From positions 1 through 5,444 of the forward strand of contig CAYNGH010000199.1 of the NCBI GenBank assembly GCA_964396845.1: 5,444 nucleotides of DNA, in the 5' to 3' direction. Positions 1-4,962 of this stretch are shown one piece after another. Both the position numbers and the translations under genes were made by a program. Within the stretch, counting starts at the first letter, position 1, and each line of letters starts with the position of its first letter. The notes below the pieces were generated by a model, which saw only the letters and a program-made list of their open reading frames with translations, ran no database searches and was not told the origin of the DNA. The DNA is from CAYNGH01 sp964396845. Lineage in GTDB: Bacteria; Vulcanimicrobiota; JAJTBE01; CAYNGH01.

Positions 1-1
1 C

Positions 2-733
2 AAAGGCGGAAAACTGATCATCGAAACTTCCTCGTCAAAACCCGGAAGCAGTACAATGCTGCTCAATCCGGGCCTGAGCATGACCAAATATTCAACCCTG
101 CAGGTCACTGACACAGGAATCGGCATGTCCCAGGAGGTGTTGTCCCATATTTTCGAACCTTTCTTTACCACAAAGGACAAGGACAAGGGCACCGGGCTTG
201 GTCTTTCCACAGTCTATGGCATTGTTGAGCAGGCCGGAGGTCATATTGTAGTCAAGAGTGACCCGGGGAAAGGGACTACTTTTAAGATTATGTTCCCCCC
301 GGTTCTCTCGAAGGCTCCCAAAAGGCCGGTTTCCAGGCAGTCGATGATGCCCGGGATGCTGGGAGGTCATGAAAGCCTGCTGATTGTGGAGGATGAAGAA
401 ATCATCCGGAAGCTGATCAAGAAATCTCTTTCCAGGATGGGATACCACCTGAACATCGCCTCGTCAGGAGAAGAAGCGTTACTTCTCTATGCAGGCCTGA
501 AGCCCAAGCCTGCAATGCTTCTCACCGATGTAATACTGCCTGACATGAACGGGATTGAGCTGGCATCCATGCTCCAGAAAACTGACCCATCCCTGAAGGT
601 GGTGTTCATGTCCGGCTATGCCGAGGATGTTATCTCCCGATACGGGGCCATCAACGAGGAGTTGAACTTCATAGAGAAGCCTTTTAACGTCAGTGTTCTG
701 CTGAACAAGGTGCGACAGGTTCTGGCAAAATAG
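2..733 (+). CDS. Hybrid sensor histidine kinase, C-terminal ATPase and receiver domains (5' end outside window)
   Basis: The reading frame is open from base 2 to the TAG at 731-733 and gives 243 visible residues. It enters from the left edge, so the ATG at 56 is internal, not the start. Visible residues 1-100 are the end of a HATPase_c domain: the opening KGGKL follows the usual N-box region, DTGIGM (37-42) is the G1 box, FEPFFTTK (51-58) the F box, and GTGLGL (63-68) the G2 box. A short linker leads to a receiver domain at about 124-243. Its acidic pocket is E130/D131, the likely phosphoacceptor is D176 (in LLTDVILPDMNG), the switch Ser is S204 and the conserved Lys is K226 (in EKPF). All key residues are present, so both modules look functional. 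In this family, phosphate passes from the HisKA histidine (not visible) to the receiver Asp, then usually to an Hpt protein or a separate regulator. The input signal is unknown because the sensor domains lie outside the window. No output domain follows the receiver. Confidence 0.95.
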   Translation, partial: KGGKLIIETSSSKPGSSTMLLNPGLSMTKYSTLQVTDTGIGMSQEVLSHIFEPFFTTKDKDKGTGLGLSTVYGIVEQAGGHIVVKSDPGKGTTFKIMFPPVLSKAPKRPVSRQSMMPGMLGGHESLLIVEDEEIIRKLIKKSLSRMGYHLNIASSGEEALLLYAGLKPKPAMLLTDVILPDMNGIELASMLQKTDPSLKVVFMSGYAEDVISRYGAINEELNFIEKPFNVSVLLNKVRQVLAK

Positions 734-740
734 GCCTCCG

Positions 741-763
741 GGTGGTTGTCGAACAAAACCGCC
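741..763. terminator. Weak candidate hairpin between convergent genes
   Basis: GGTGGTT (741-747) can pair with AACCGCC (757-763), with one G-U wobble and a 9-nt loop. It sits in the 34-bp gap between the kinase stop and the lipoprotein stop, which is where a shared terminator would be expected. No T-run directly follows the stem on either strand. On the minus strand, a TATTTT stretch comes only about 9 nt after the stem. It may help end transcription, but it is not a canonical intrinsic terminator. Confidence 0.25.
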
Positions 764-767
764 GGTG

Positions 768-1376
768 TTAATCGATCCTGATGGGAGCTTGTTTCTGTTG
801 GATCTCGATGTTCATGAGTTTTTGTTTTGCCTCTTCGATATATGCCTCATTGCCGGATTTCTCGGCATATTTGCTGAACTCCTGTTCATAAAAATGTTTG
901 GCCTGACCCCAGTTTCCCTTGTCCATCATATAGTCCCCCAGCAGTCTTGAAATTCTTACCTGCATCTCAATGCCGTGGGGAGGCTCTACCCGATCAATGT
1001 CCCTGAGCAGTGCGCTGGCAGCCCCGATATTTTTATCCCCTTCCATCAGGTAAACCTCCGCAAGGCGAACATAGGGAGGTTGCGCTCCCGCCCTGTTAAA
1101 ATTATCGATGGATGTACGGTAGTAACTGATGGCATCCTCGACACGCCCGGCTCTCAGGTAATTCTCTGCAATGGTCTGGGCCACCTCGCCTCGGGTTTTC
1201 CTGTTTCCGATTCCCCGAAGAGCACGGATATACTCGGTATTCGCCTGCAGGCGCAAGCCTTTTTGCTCCAGTTCCTTTGCATTGTTTAGATGCTTCCGGG
1301 CCGTGGCTGCAGCACAGGAGCAAAGGAACAGGGCCATCCCAAGGATAATGATTATTGCCAGATTTTTCTTGAACAT
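768..1376 (-). CDS. TPR-like outer-membrane lipoprotein
   Basis: A 202-residue protein. The N-terminus is a lipoprotein signal peptide: MFKKN, a hydrophobic stretch at 6-18, then the lipobox L-C-S-C with Cys21 as the lipidated residue, giving a mature protein of about 182 residues. Residue +2 is Ala, not Asp, which by the Lol sorting rule known from enterobacteria suggests the outer membrane. The mature part is helical and rich in Ala, Leu, Tyr and charged residues. TPR-like helix pairs are visible at about 65-93 (ENYLRAGRVEDAISYYRTSI), 101-127 and 143-171 (GDYMMDKGNWGQAKHFYEQE). The start is well supported: a GGGAGGAAG ribosome-binding site (1384-1392) lies 7 bases upstream of the ATG. The gene begins 24 bp after gspF ends, so it is probably co-transcribed. 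TPR lipoproteins such as PilF/PilW act as pilotins for the secretin of type IV pili. A similar assembly role here is an inference from context, and the exact family is not recognised. Confidence 0.8.
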   Translation of the reverse strand: MFKKNLAIIIILGMALFLCSCAAATARKHLNNAKELEQKGLRLQANTEYIRALRGIGNRKTRGEVAQTIAENYLRAGRVEDAISYYRTSIDNFNRAGAQPPYVRLAEVYLMEGDKNIGAASALLRDIDRVEPPHGIEMQVRISRLLGDYMMDKGNWGQAKHFYEQEFSKYAEKSGNEAYIEEAKQKLMNIEIQQKQAPIRID

Positions 1377-1400
1377 ATGAATCTTCCTCCCGGAAGTATT

Positions 1401-2576
1401 TTACCTGATCATTTGATTAATTTCAAATATGGGAAGCATGGCAGAAACCACCACGAACCCCACAATTACACCAAGAAACAGGATGGAAGCTGGTTCCAGA
1501 AACTTGAAGAAAATCGTCAGCTTTCGATCCACTTCCTTTTCAAAAAAGATGGCAGCGGTTTCCAGCAGTCTTTCCAGCTCTCCGCTTTTTTCACCGCTTT
1601 TGGTCATCTGAATCATCACCTGGGGAACTGTGGGAATCCGGGCCAGGGCAGCTCCCAGGCCGTGTCCCTTTTGAACCAGATCCTCCACCATCTTGAGCTG
1701 ATGGGAAATCAGCTGATTTTCCACCACTTCCCGGGCTGATGAGAGGGCCTTTATCAGGCTGACGCCTCCGCCATGAAGCATGGAGAGAGTTCTGGCCCAT
1801 CGGCTCATCTGAATATAGCTGTTAATCGTGCCGATTACCGGCAGTTTCAGGATAATGGCATCCCGGGTTTTTCTGGGGATAAGCCGGAAATAAACAAAAG
1901 CTAAAAGAGCAGTCATAACTGCCAGCAACACCATATTCTGTTGAAGGAATGTTCCCACGGCAATGGTAATCCTGGTGGGCAGAGGCAGTTCCACCTGAAA
2001 TGAGGCAAAAACCCTGACCAGAGTCGGAGCGATATATGTGAGAATGAAAAAAAGCAAACCAAGACTGGCCACCATCACAATAACCGGGTATGCCATGGAG
2101 GAAACCACCTTCTCCCGGAAGGCCACTTCCTTTTCAAGAAACTGAGAGTATCTCTCCAGAATCAGGTCCACAGTCCCCACGGATTCCGCCGCGTCAACCA
2201 TCCGCACCAGCAGGGGAGGAAATACGCTTTCCGATGCCAGAGCGCCGGCAAAGGTATCGCCTTCTTCCAGACGGACTTTGACTTTGGCCAGGCCCCGGCC
2301 CAGGGTTTCATGGCCCACCTGCCGGGACAGGGTATCCAGAGCCTCAGGGAGAGGAATTCCCGCCCGCAGAAGGGTTGCCATCTGATCCAGCGCAAATATC
2401 AGCTCCGATGGGGGAACTGATGTGCGGTAGCTTCCTCCGGTTTCTTCCTTCAGTTCTGTGGGAAAGTATCCCTGGCCCTTGAGCTTGCTGAAGGCCGAAG
2501 CGGTGGATGGCGCGTCTATAAGACCCGATACCCGGGATCCTGACGCGTCGTATGCTTTGTAATCGTAAAGAGGCAT
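1401..2576 (-). CDS. gspF: Type II secretion / type IV pilus-type inner-membrane platform protein GspF
   Basis: A 391-residue protein, close to the usual length of about 400 for GspF. It has the typical opening MPLYDYKAYDASG, which favours GspF over PilC. Two T2SSF repeat domains are visible, at about 59-182 and 261-384, with the family's parallel motifs: RAGIPLPEALDTL in the first and GGGVSLIKALSSA in the second. SGEKSGELERLLETAA (327-342) is another recognisable block. Membrane segments lie at about 162-184, 213-233 and 364-386, the usual three. GspF is the polytopic base of the secretion platform; it works with the assembly ATPase GspE and with GspL/GspM to assemble the pseudopilus. Here it leads its transcription unit, with no gspE directly upstream, and is followed by a TPR lipoprotein. 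The start is fixed by the conserved N-terminus. No clear Shine-Dalgarno sequence precedes it (bases 2577-2592 read AT-rich on the coding strand), which is unusual for this window. It could belong to a T2SS, a pilus or a related pseudopilus system. Confidence 0.93.
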   Translation of the reverse strand: MPLYDYKAYDASGSRVSGLIDAPSTASAFSKLKGQGYFPTELKEETGGSYRTSVPPSELIFALDQMATLLRAGIPLPEALDTLSRQVGHETLGRGLAKVKVRLEEGDTFAGALASESVFPPLLVRMVDAAESVGTVDLILERYSQFLEKEVAFREKVVSSMAYPVIVMVASLGLLFFILTYIAPTLVRVFASFQVELPLPTRITIAVGTFLQQNMVLLAVMTALLAFVYFRLIPRKTRDAIILKLPVIGTINSYIQMSRWARTLSMLHGGGVSLIKALSSAREVVENQLISHQLKMVEDLVQKGHGLGAALARIPTVPQVMIQMTKSGEKSGELERLLETAAIFFEKEVDRKLTIFFKFLEPASILFLGVIVGFVVVSAMLPIFEINQMIR

Positions 2577-2596
2577 ATAAAATCAGCTTAAATGTT

Positions 2597-2605
2597 ATTA
2601 TACCA
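2597..2605 (-). promoter_or_regulatory. Extended -10 promoter candidate for gspF
   Basis: On the minus strand the sequence reads TGG-TATAAT, a consensus -10 hexamer with a TGn extension. No good -35 lies 16-18 bp upstream, but extended -10 promoters can do without one. Transcription would start near base 2590, giving a leader of only about 13 nt before the gspF ATG, with no ribosome-binding site in it. Confidence 0.4.
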
Positions 2606-2644
2606 GTGATTCTCATATTTCCTGCCGGGGAATCAAACTCCTTC

Positions 2645-2653
2645 ATTTTATCA
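2645..2653 (-). promoter_or_regulatory. Second extended -10 candidate for gspF
   Basis: The minus strand reads TGA-TAAAAT, five of six matches to the -10 consensus plus a TGn extension. No convincing -35 is present at the normal distance. It would give a leader of about 60 nt to gspF. It is an alternative to the element at 2597-2605, and either or neither may be used. Confidence 0.25.
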
Positions 2654-2747
2654 GCTTCCATGAAGTGGTTATGGCCTGTCATCAATCTTGTCAATCCAAA
2701 ATTGTCAGCTGTTAACCAACTTGTAACATTTGGGACATGATTTATCC

Positions 2748-2776
2748 TTGATTTATATTGCCCCGGGAAGTATAAT
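2748..2776 (+). promoter_or_regulatory. Sigma70-type promoter for the 125-aa protein gene
   Basis: TTGATT (2748-2753) and a perfect TATAAT (2771-2776) are separated by exactly 17 bp, matching the housekeeping sigma factor consensus in 4 of 6 and 6 of 6 positions. Transcription would begin near base 2783, about 30 nt before the ATG at 2813. A GGAGG ribosome-binding site (2803-2807) sits 5 nt before that ATG. Just upstream, TGTTA (2710-2714) and TAACA (2724-2728) form a small inverted repeat that could be an operator, though this is weak. The rest of the 2577-2812 intergenic region is AT-rich and shows no other clear element. Confidence 0.6.
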
Positions 2777-2812
2777 GGGGTTGACAATGATAAATAAACT
2801 CTGGAGGTTATA

Positions 2813-3190
2813 ATGGATTCAATCAACACAAATGTAAACATGAACACAGTCAACACCCCGGCCCGGAAGACCCCTGCCCCAAAGGGAGAGGTGGAGAACA
2901 AGATTAACGACGGGTTCGTAAAACAACAGGCGACAGAAAAGACCCCGGATCTTTCAAAGGTCAAGAAATCCTTCAAACATTCTGAAACCTGGAATACCAT
3001 CAAGTTTGTCGGTGCCGTTGCAGCTCTGGCCGGTGTTGCCGGAGTGCTGGGTGCCGGTGTCGGCGCAGGGCTGGCATTGATGGTGGGCGGCTCTGTGGCC
3101 AAGGGCGCAGCCATATTCGGTGGCGCATCTGCCGTGGCGTTGCCGGTAGCCACACCTTTCATCATAGGCAAGATGCTGTCGGTCAAATAA
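2813..3190 (+). CDS. Small glycine-zipper membrane protein, unrecognised
   Basis: A 125-residue protein that I cannot assign to a family. Residues 1-60 are polar, rich in Asn, Thr, Lys and Pro at first and then Lys/Glu, with no signal peptide and no double-glycine leader. Residues 63-118 are almost uncharged and dominated by Gly, Ala and Val, enough for two membrane helices (about 64-91 and 98-118) joined by a short turn around GGSVAKG. The first helix carries dense small-residue spacing, including G80xxxG84 and G82xxxG86, the glycine-zipper pattern that supports tight helix packing or oligomerisation in membranes. The gene looks real: it has a 17-bp-spaced promoter, a strong GGAGG site 5 nt before the ATG, and codon use like its neighbours. 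It stands alone between its promoter and a 153-bp gap. Possible roles include a membrane-inserting peptide, a pore-former or a small envelope protein. The sequence does not decide between these. Confidence 0.75.
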   Translation: MDSINTNVNMNTVNTPARKTPAPKGEVENKINDGFVKQQATEKTPDLSKVKKSFKHSETWNTIKFVGAVAALAGVAGVLGAGVGAGLALMVGGSVAKGAAIFGGASAVALPVATPFIIGKMLSVK

Positions 3191-3280
3191 ATAGATTCAT
3201 CCATTGGCATTCTAATAAGGCCATAACAAACATTTTCATGGCTATGGCAGGCAACAATGATTATCTTCTTATGATTAATT

Positions 3281-3286
3281 TATAAT
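3281..3286 (+). promoter_or_regulatory. Possible -10 box for the nucleotidyltransferase gene
   Basis: This is a perfect TATAAT in an AT-rich stretch 58 bases before the ATG at 3344. No good -35 is visible at 16-18 bp (the best placements read TGATTA or ATGATT), and there is no TGn extension. If used, transcription would start near 3293, and the hairpin at 3302-3334 would form most of the leader. Confidence 0.3.
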
Positions 3287-3301
3287 ATTTATTGCTCTTA
3301 T

Positions 3302-3334
3302 TTCGAAGGGGGATTCCTGGAATCTCCCTTCGAA
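3302..3334 (+). promoter_or_regulatory. Near-perfect 33-nt hairpin in the leader of the nucleotidyltransferase gene
   Basis: TTCGAAGGGGGATTCC (3302-3317) pairs with GGAATCTCCCTTCGAA (3319-3334): 16 base pairs including one G-U wobble, around a one-base centre that in practice opens to a small loop. It ends 9 nt before the ATG at 3344. It is not followed by a T-run on either strand, so it is not a canonical terminator. Its position suggests a leader structure affecting translation or mRNA stability, or an unusual transcription end for the upstream gene. The only purine-rich, SD-like stretch nearby (AAGGGGGA, 3306-3313) is buried in the 5' arm. Confidence 0.6.
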
Positions 3335-3343
3335 CATTTCGGG

Positions 3344-3961
3344 ATGAAACAGTTTTCCTACAATGCCGTCATCCTCACCGCCGGGGAATCCAGCCGGATG
3401 GGAGGCTTTCCTAAAGCCCTGCTGACCCTGCCCGGTGGTGTCACATTCATAGAAAACATAATAAAATCATTGCTCCGACTTGTCCCGCCTCCAGAGAAAA
3501 TAATCCCGGTAACCGGCACCCACCGGGACAGGATTACCCCGGCCTTGGCTCACTTCCCGGTGTCACCGGTGGTCAATGAGGCCCCTTCCCGGGGGATGCT
3601 CTCGTCAATTCAGCAGGGGATTCTCGCCTGCGAAGACCGGTGCCGTGGGATCCTCCTGTGTCTGGTGGATCATCCCATGGTTGCCGATGCCACATACCAA
3701 CTGGTTCTTGAGGCGGCCATGGATAGCCCCGGCCATATCATCATCCCCACATATAACCAGCGGGGAGGGCATCCAGTGTTTTTCAGCCGGGAGTTTTTCC
3801 CCCATCTCATGGAAGCCCCGTTAAACCTTGGCGCTCGGCATGTGACCCAGTCAAACCGGGACAGGGTTCTTCGAATCGCCACCAAGGACCCGGGAATCCG
3901 CTACGATATCGATACTCCTGTAATTTATAAAAACATACTGGGCCAGGCTCCCGATCATTAA
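3344..3961 (+). CDS. mocA: MocA/MobA-family nucleotidyltransferase (probable molybdenum cofactor cytidylyltransferase)
   Basis: A 205-residue single-domain NTP_transferase_3 protein, about the usual family length. The nucleotide-binding signature LTAGESSRMGGFPK (11-24) follows the first strand, with Lys24 at its end. Further family blocks are SRGMLSSIQQGI (82-93), the metal-site-like VDHP (108-111), GGHPVFF (141-147) and the closing DIDTP (188-192). These enzymes transfer a nucleotide from CTP (MocA) or GTP (MobA) to molybdopterin in the cytoplasm, maturing the cofactor for molybdoenzymes. The x-A-G form of the signature (LTAG) resembles MocA's LAAG more than MobA's LAGG, which favours CTP; this is an inference. 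Related proteins act on other substrates, and no molybdoenzyme gene is nearby. The ATG at 3344 is the only sensible start, because an in-frame TGA lies at 3272-3274 and no ATG, GTG or TTG falls between them. No good Shine-Dalgarno is exposed: only GGG abuts the ATG. The stop overlaps that of the convergent oppF-like gene. Confidence 0.8.
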   Translation: MKQFSYNAVILTAGESSRMGGFPKALLTLPGGVTFIENIIKSLLRLVPPPEKIIPVTGTHRDRITPALAHFPVSPVVNEAPSRGMLSSIQQGILACEDRCRGILLCLVDHPMVADATYQLVLEAAMDSPGHIIIPTYNQRGGHPVFFSREFFPHLMEAPLNLGARHVTQSNRDRVLRIATKDPGIRYDIDTPVIYKNILGQAPDH

Positions 3962-4962
3962 TCAGCCATTGATTGGGGCAAAGGCGACTCCTGATTCAGA
4001 AAACATGCCACTATATGACAGGGATTCTTCTTCAGAGGTTTCAGTTGTGGTTCCTGAGTGGTGCATATTTCCATGGAATGGGGACACCGTGGCGAGAAGG
4101 GGCATCCCGGGGGAAGGTCTGAGGGATCCGGCAGTTCGTGGCTTTTGAGGGTGATCTTGTTATCGGTGCTGGATTCATTGAACCCTTCCGGGGAAGATGC
4201 TGACATGAGGGCCTGCAGGTATGGATGCCGAGGATCCTCCATGACCATGGATATTTCTCCCTGTTCCACGATTCGTCCCAGGTACATTACAATTACCCTT
4301 CCTCCTGCTCCAAAGAACCGCGCCGTGGCCAGGTCATGAGTGATGTAGAAAAAGCCGATGTTCTGCCGGCGGTTCATTTCCTTCATCAGCTCCAGGATGG
4401 AAAGGCGCAGGGATGAATCCACTCCCGATACCGGTTCGTCGGCAATAATCAAATCCGGGTTGAAAATGGCGGCTCTGGCGATGGAAACCCGCTGGCGTTG
4501 TCCACCGCTGAGCTGGAAGGGGTATTTATTCTGGAAATAATCAGAAGGCGTCAACCCGACTTTTTTTAACAAGGATTGGACTTTCTCCACGGCATCAGCA
4601 CCCCGGGAAGCCATCCTGTGATATACAAGGGGAGCCGACAGGATCTGGCCCACAGTCTTGACGGGATTCAAGCTGGCATAGGAATCCTGATGAATCACCT
4701 GCACTGACAGGCGGTTTTCCTTGTCCCACTTGAAACCCGGCGCCCAGATATCCCTGCCCTTCAACAGGACCTTTCCCGAGGTGGGTTTTTGAATCCCCAG
4801 GCAGATTTTTCCAAGGGTACTCTTGCCGCAACCGCTTTCTCCCACCACGGTTATGATTTCCTTTCTGCTGATGCCAAGGTTGACGGAACGGCAAGCCTGC
4901 ATCCGACGGCCCTTGCCGGTGTCAAAACTCATAGATACGTTTTCCAGCTTCAGGATGCACAT
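3958..4962 (-). CDS. oppF: Oligopeptide/dipeptide (or nickel) ABC importer ATP-binding protein, OppF/DppF type
   Basis: A 334-residue cytoplasmic ATPase of normal family length. It has Walker A GESGCGKST (41-49), Q-loop Gln92 in HQDSYASLNP, signature LSGGQRQR (151-158), Walker B LIIADEP (171-177) with catalytic Glu176, and H-loop His209 in ITHD. The C-terminus is the oligo_HPY extension (RHPYLQAL at 245-252) with Cys287, Cys293, Cys300 and Cys320, the pattern that binds a [4Fe-4S] cluster in characterised DppD/DppF proteins. It should pair with the OppD-type ATPase encoded just upstream to drive uptake through two permeases; the substrate cannot be told from the ATPase. The start ATG lies inside the end of the oppD-like gene (13-bp overlap, so translationally coupled), with GGAG (4973-4976) 10 nt upstream. 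Slightly unusual residues are QDS in place of the common QDP after the Q-loop, and GAGGRV where most homologues have SDRV. All catalytic residues are intact. Confidence 0.93.
   Translation of the reverse strand: MCILKLENVSMSFDTGKGRRMQACRSVNLGISRKEIITVVGESGCGKSTLGKICLGIQKPTSGKVLLKGRDIWAPGFKWDKENRLSVQVIHQDSYASLNPVKTVGQILSAPLVYHRMASRGADAVEKVQSLLKKVGLTPSDYFQNKYPFQLSGGQRQRVSIARAAIFNPDLIIADEPVSGVDSSLRLSILELMKEMNRRQNIGFFYITHDLATARFFGAGGRVIVMYLGRIVEQGEISMVMEDPRHPYLQALMSASSPEGFNESSTDNKITLKSHELPDPSDLPPGCPFSPRCPHSMEICTTQEPQLKPLKKNPCHIVACFLNQESPLPQSMAD

Larger units (their letters stand above)
3191..3343. other. Intergenic region with weak stem and AT-rich promoter-like stretch
   Basis: This 153-bp gap separates two same-strand genes. 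GCCATA (3220-3225) can pair with TATGGC (3243-3248), or the nearer ATGGC (3238-3242) with GCCAT, but no T-run follows, so it is not a standard terminator. Bases 3271-3300 are very AT-rich and contain a TATAAT at 3281-3286. The right end holds the strong hairpin described separately. Confidence 0.5.

Noticed and set aside
1290..1739. A 149-codon plus-strand open frame opposite the lipoprotein and gspF.
   Set aside because: Its composition is that of a shadow frame, and both genes it opposes are well supported by motifs.
2761..2780. CCCC and GGGG flanking the -10 box as an operator palindrome.
   Set aside because: Only four bases pair, around an unpaired centre, which is too little to support a binding site.
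2781..2814. TTGACA (2781-2786) and TATAAT (2809-2814) as a second promoter for the 125-aa gene.
   Set aside because: The spacer is 22 bp, and the TATAAT overlaps the ATG and follows the ribosome-binding site, so transcripts would start inside the gene.
2771..2816. Direct repeat TATAATGG at 2771-2778 and 2809-2816.
   Set aside because: Eight bases is short; one copy is the -10 box and the other spans the start codon, so chance is the simplest explanation.
2344..3210. A 288-codon open frame on the minus strand spanning the 5' part of gspF, the intergenic region and the 125-aa gene.
   Set aside because: It is antisense to a gene with a good promoter and ribosome-binding site and out of frame with gspF, and its product is low-complexity (Ala/Pro/Thr) with no recognisable domain.
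3344..3961. An operon of the 125-aa gene with the mocA-like gene.
   Set aside because: A 153-bp gap with a separate -10-like box and a strong hairpin makes co-transcription uncertain, and no functional link is visible.
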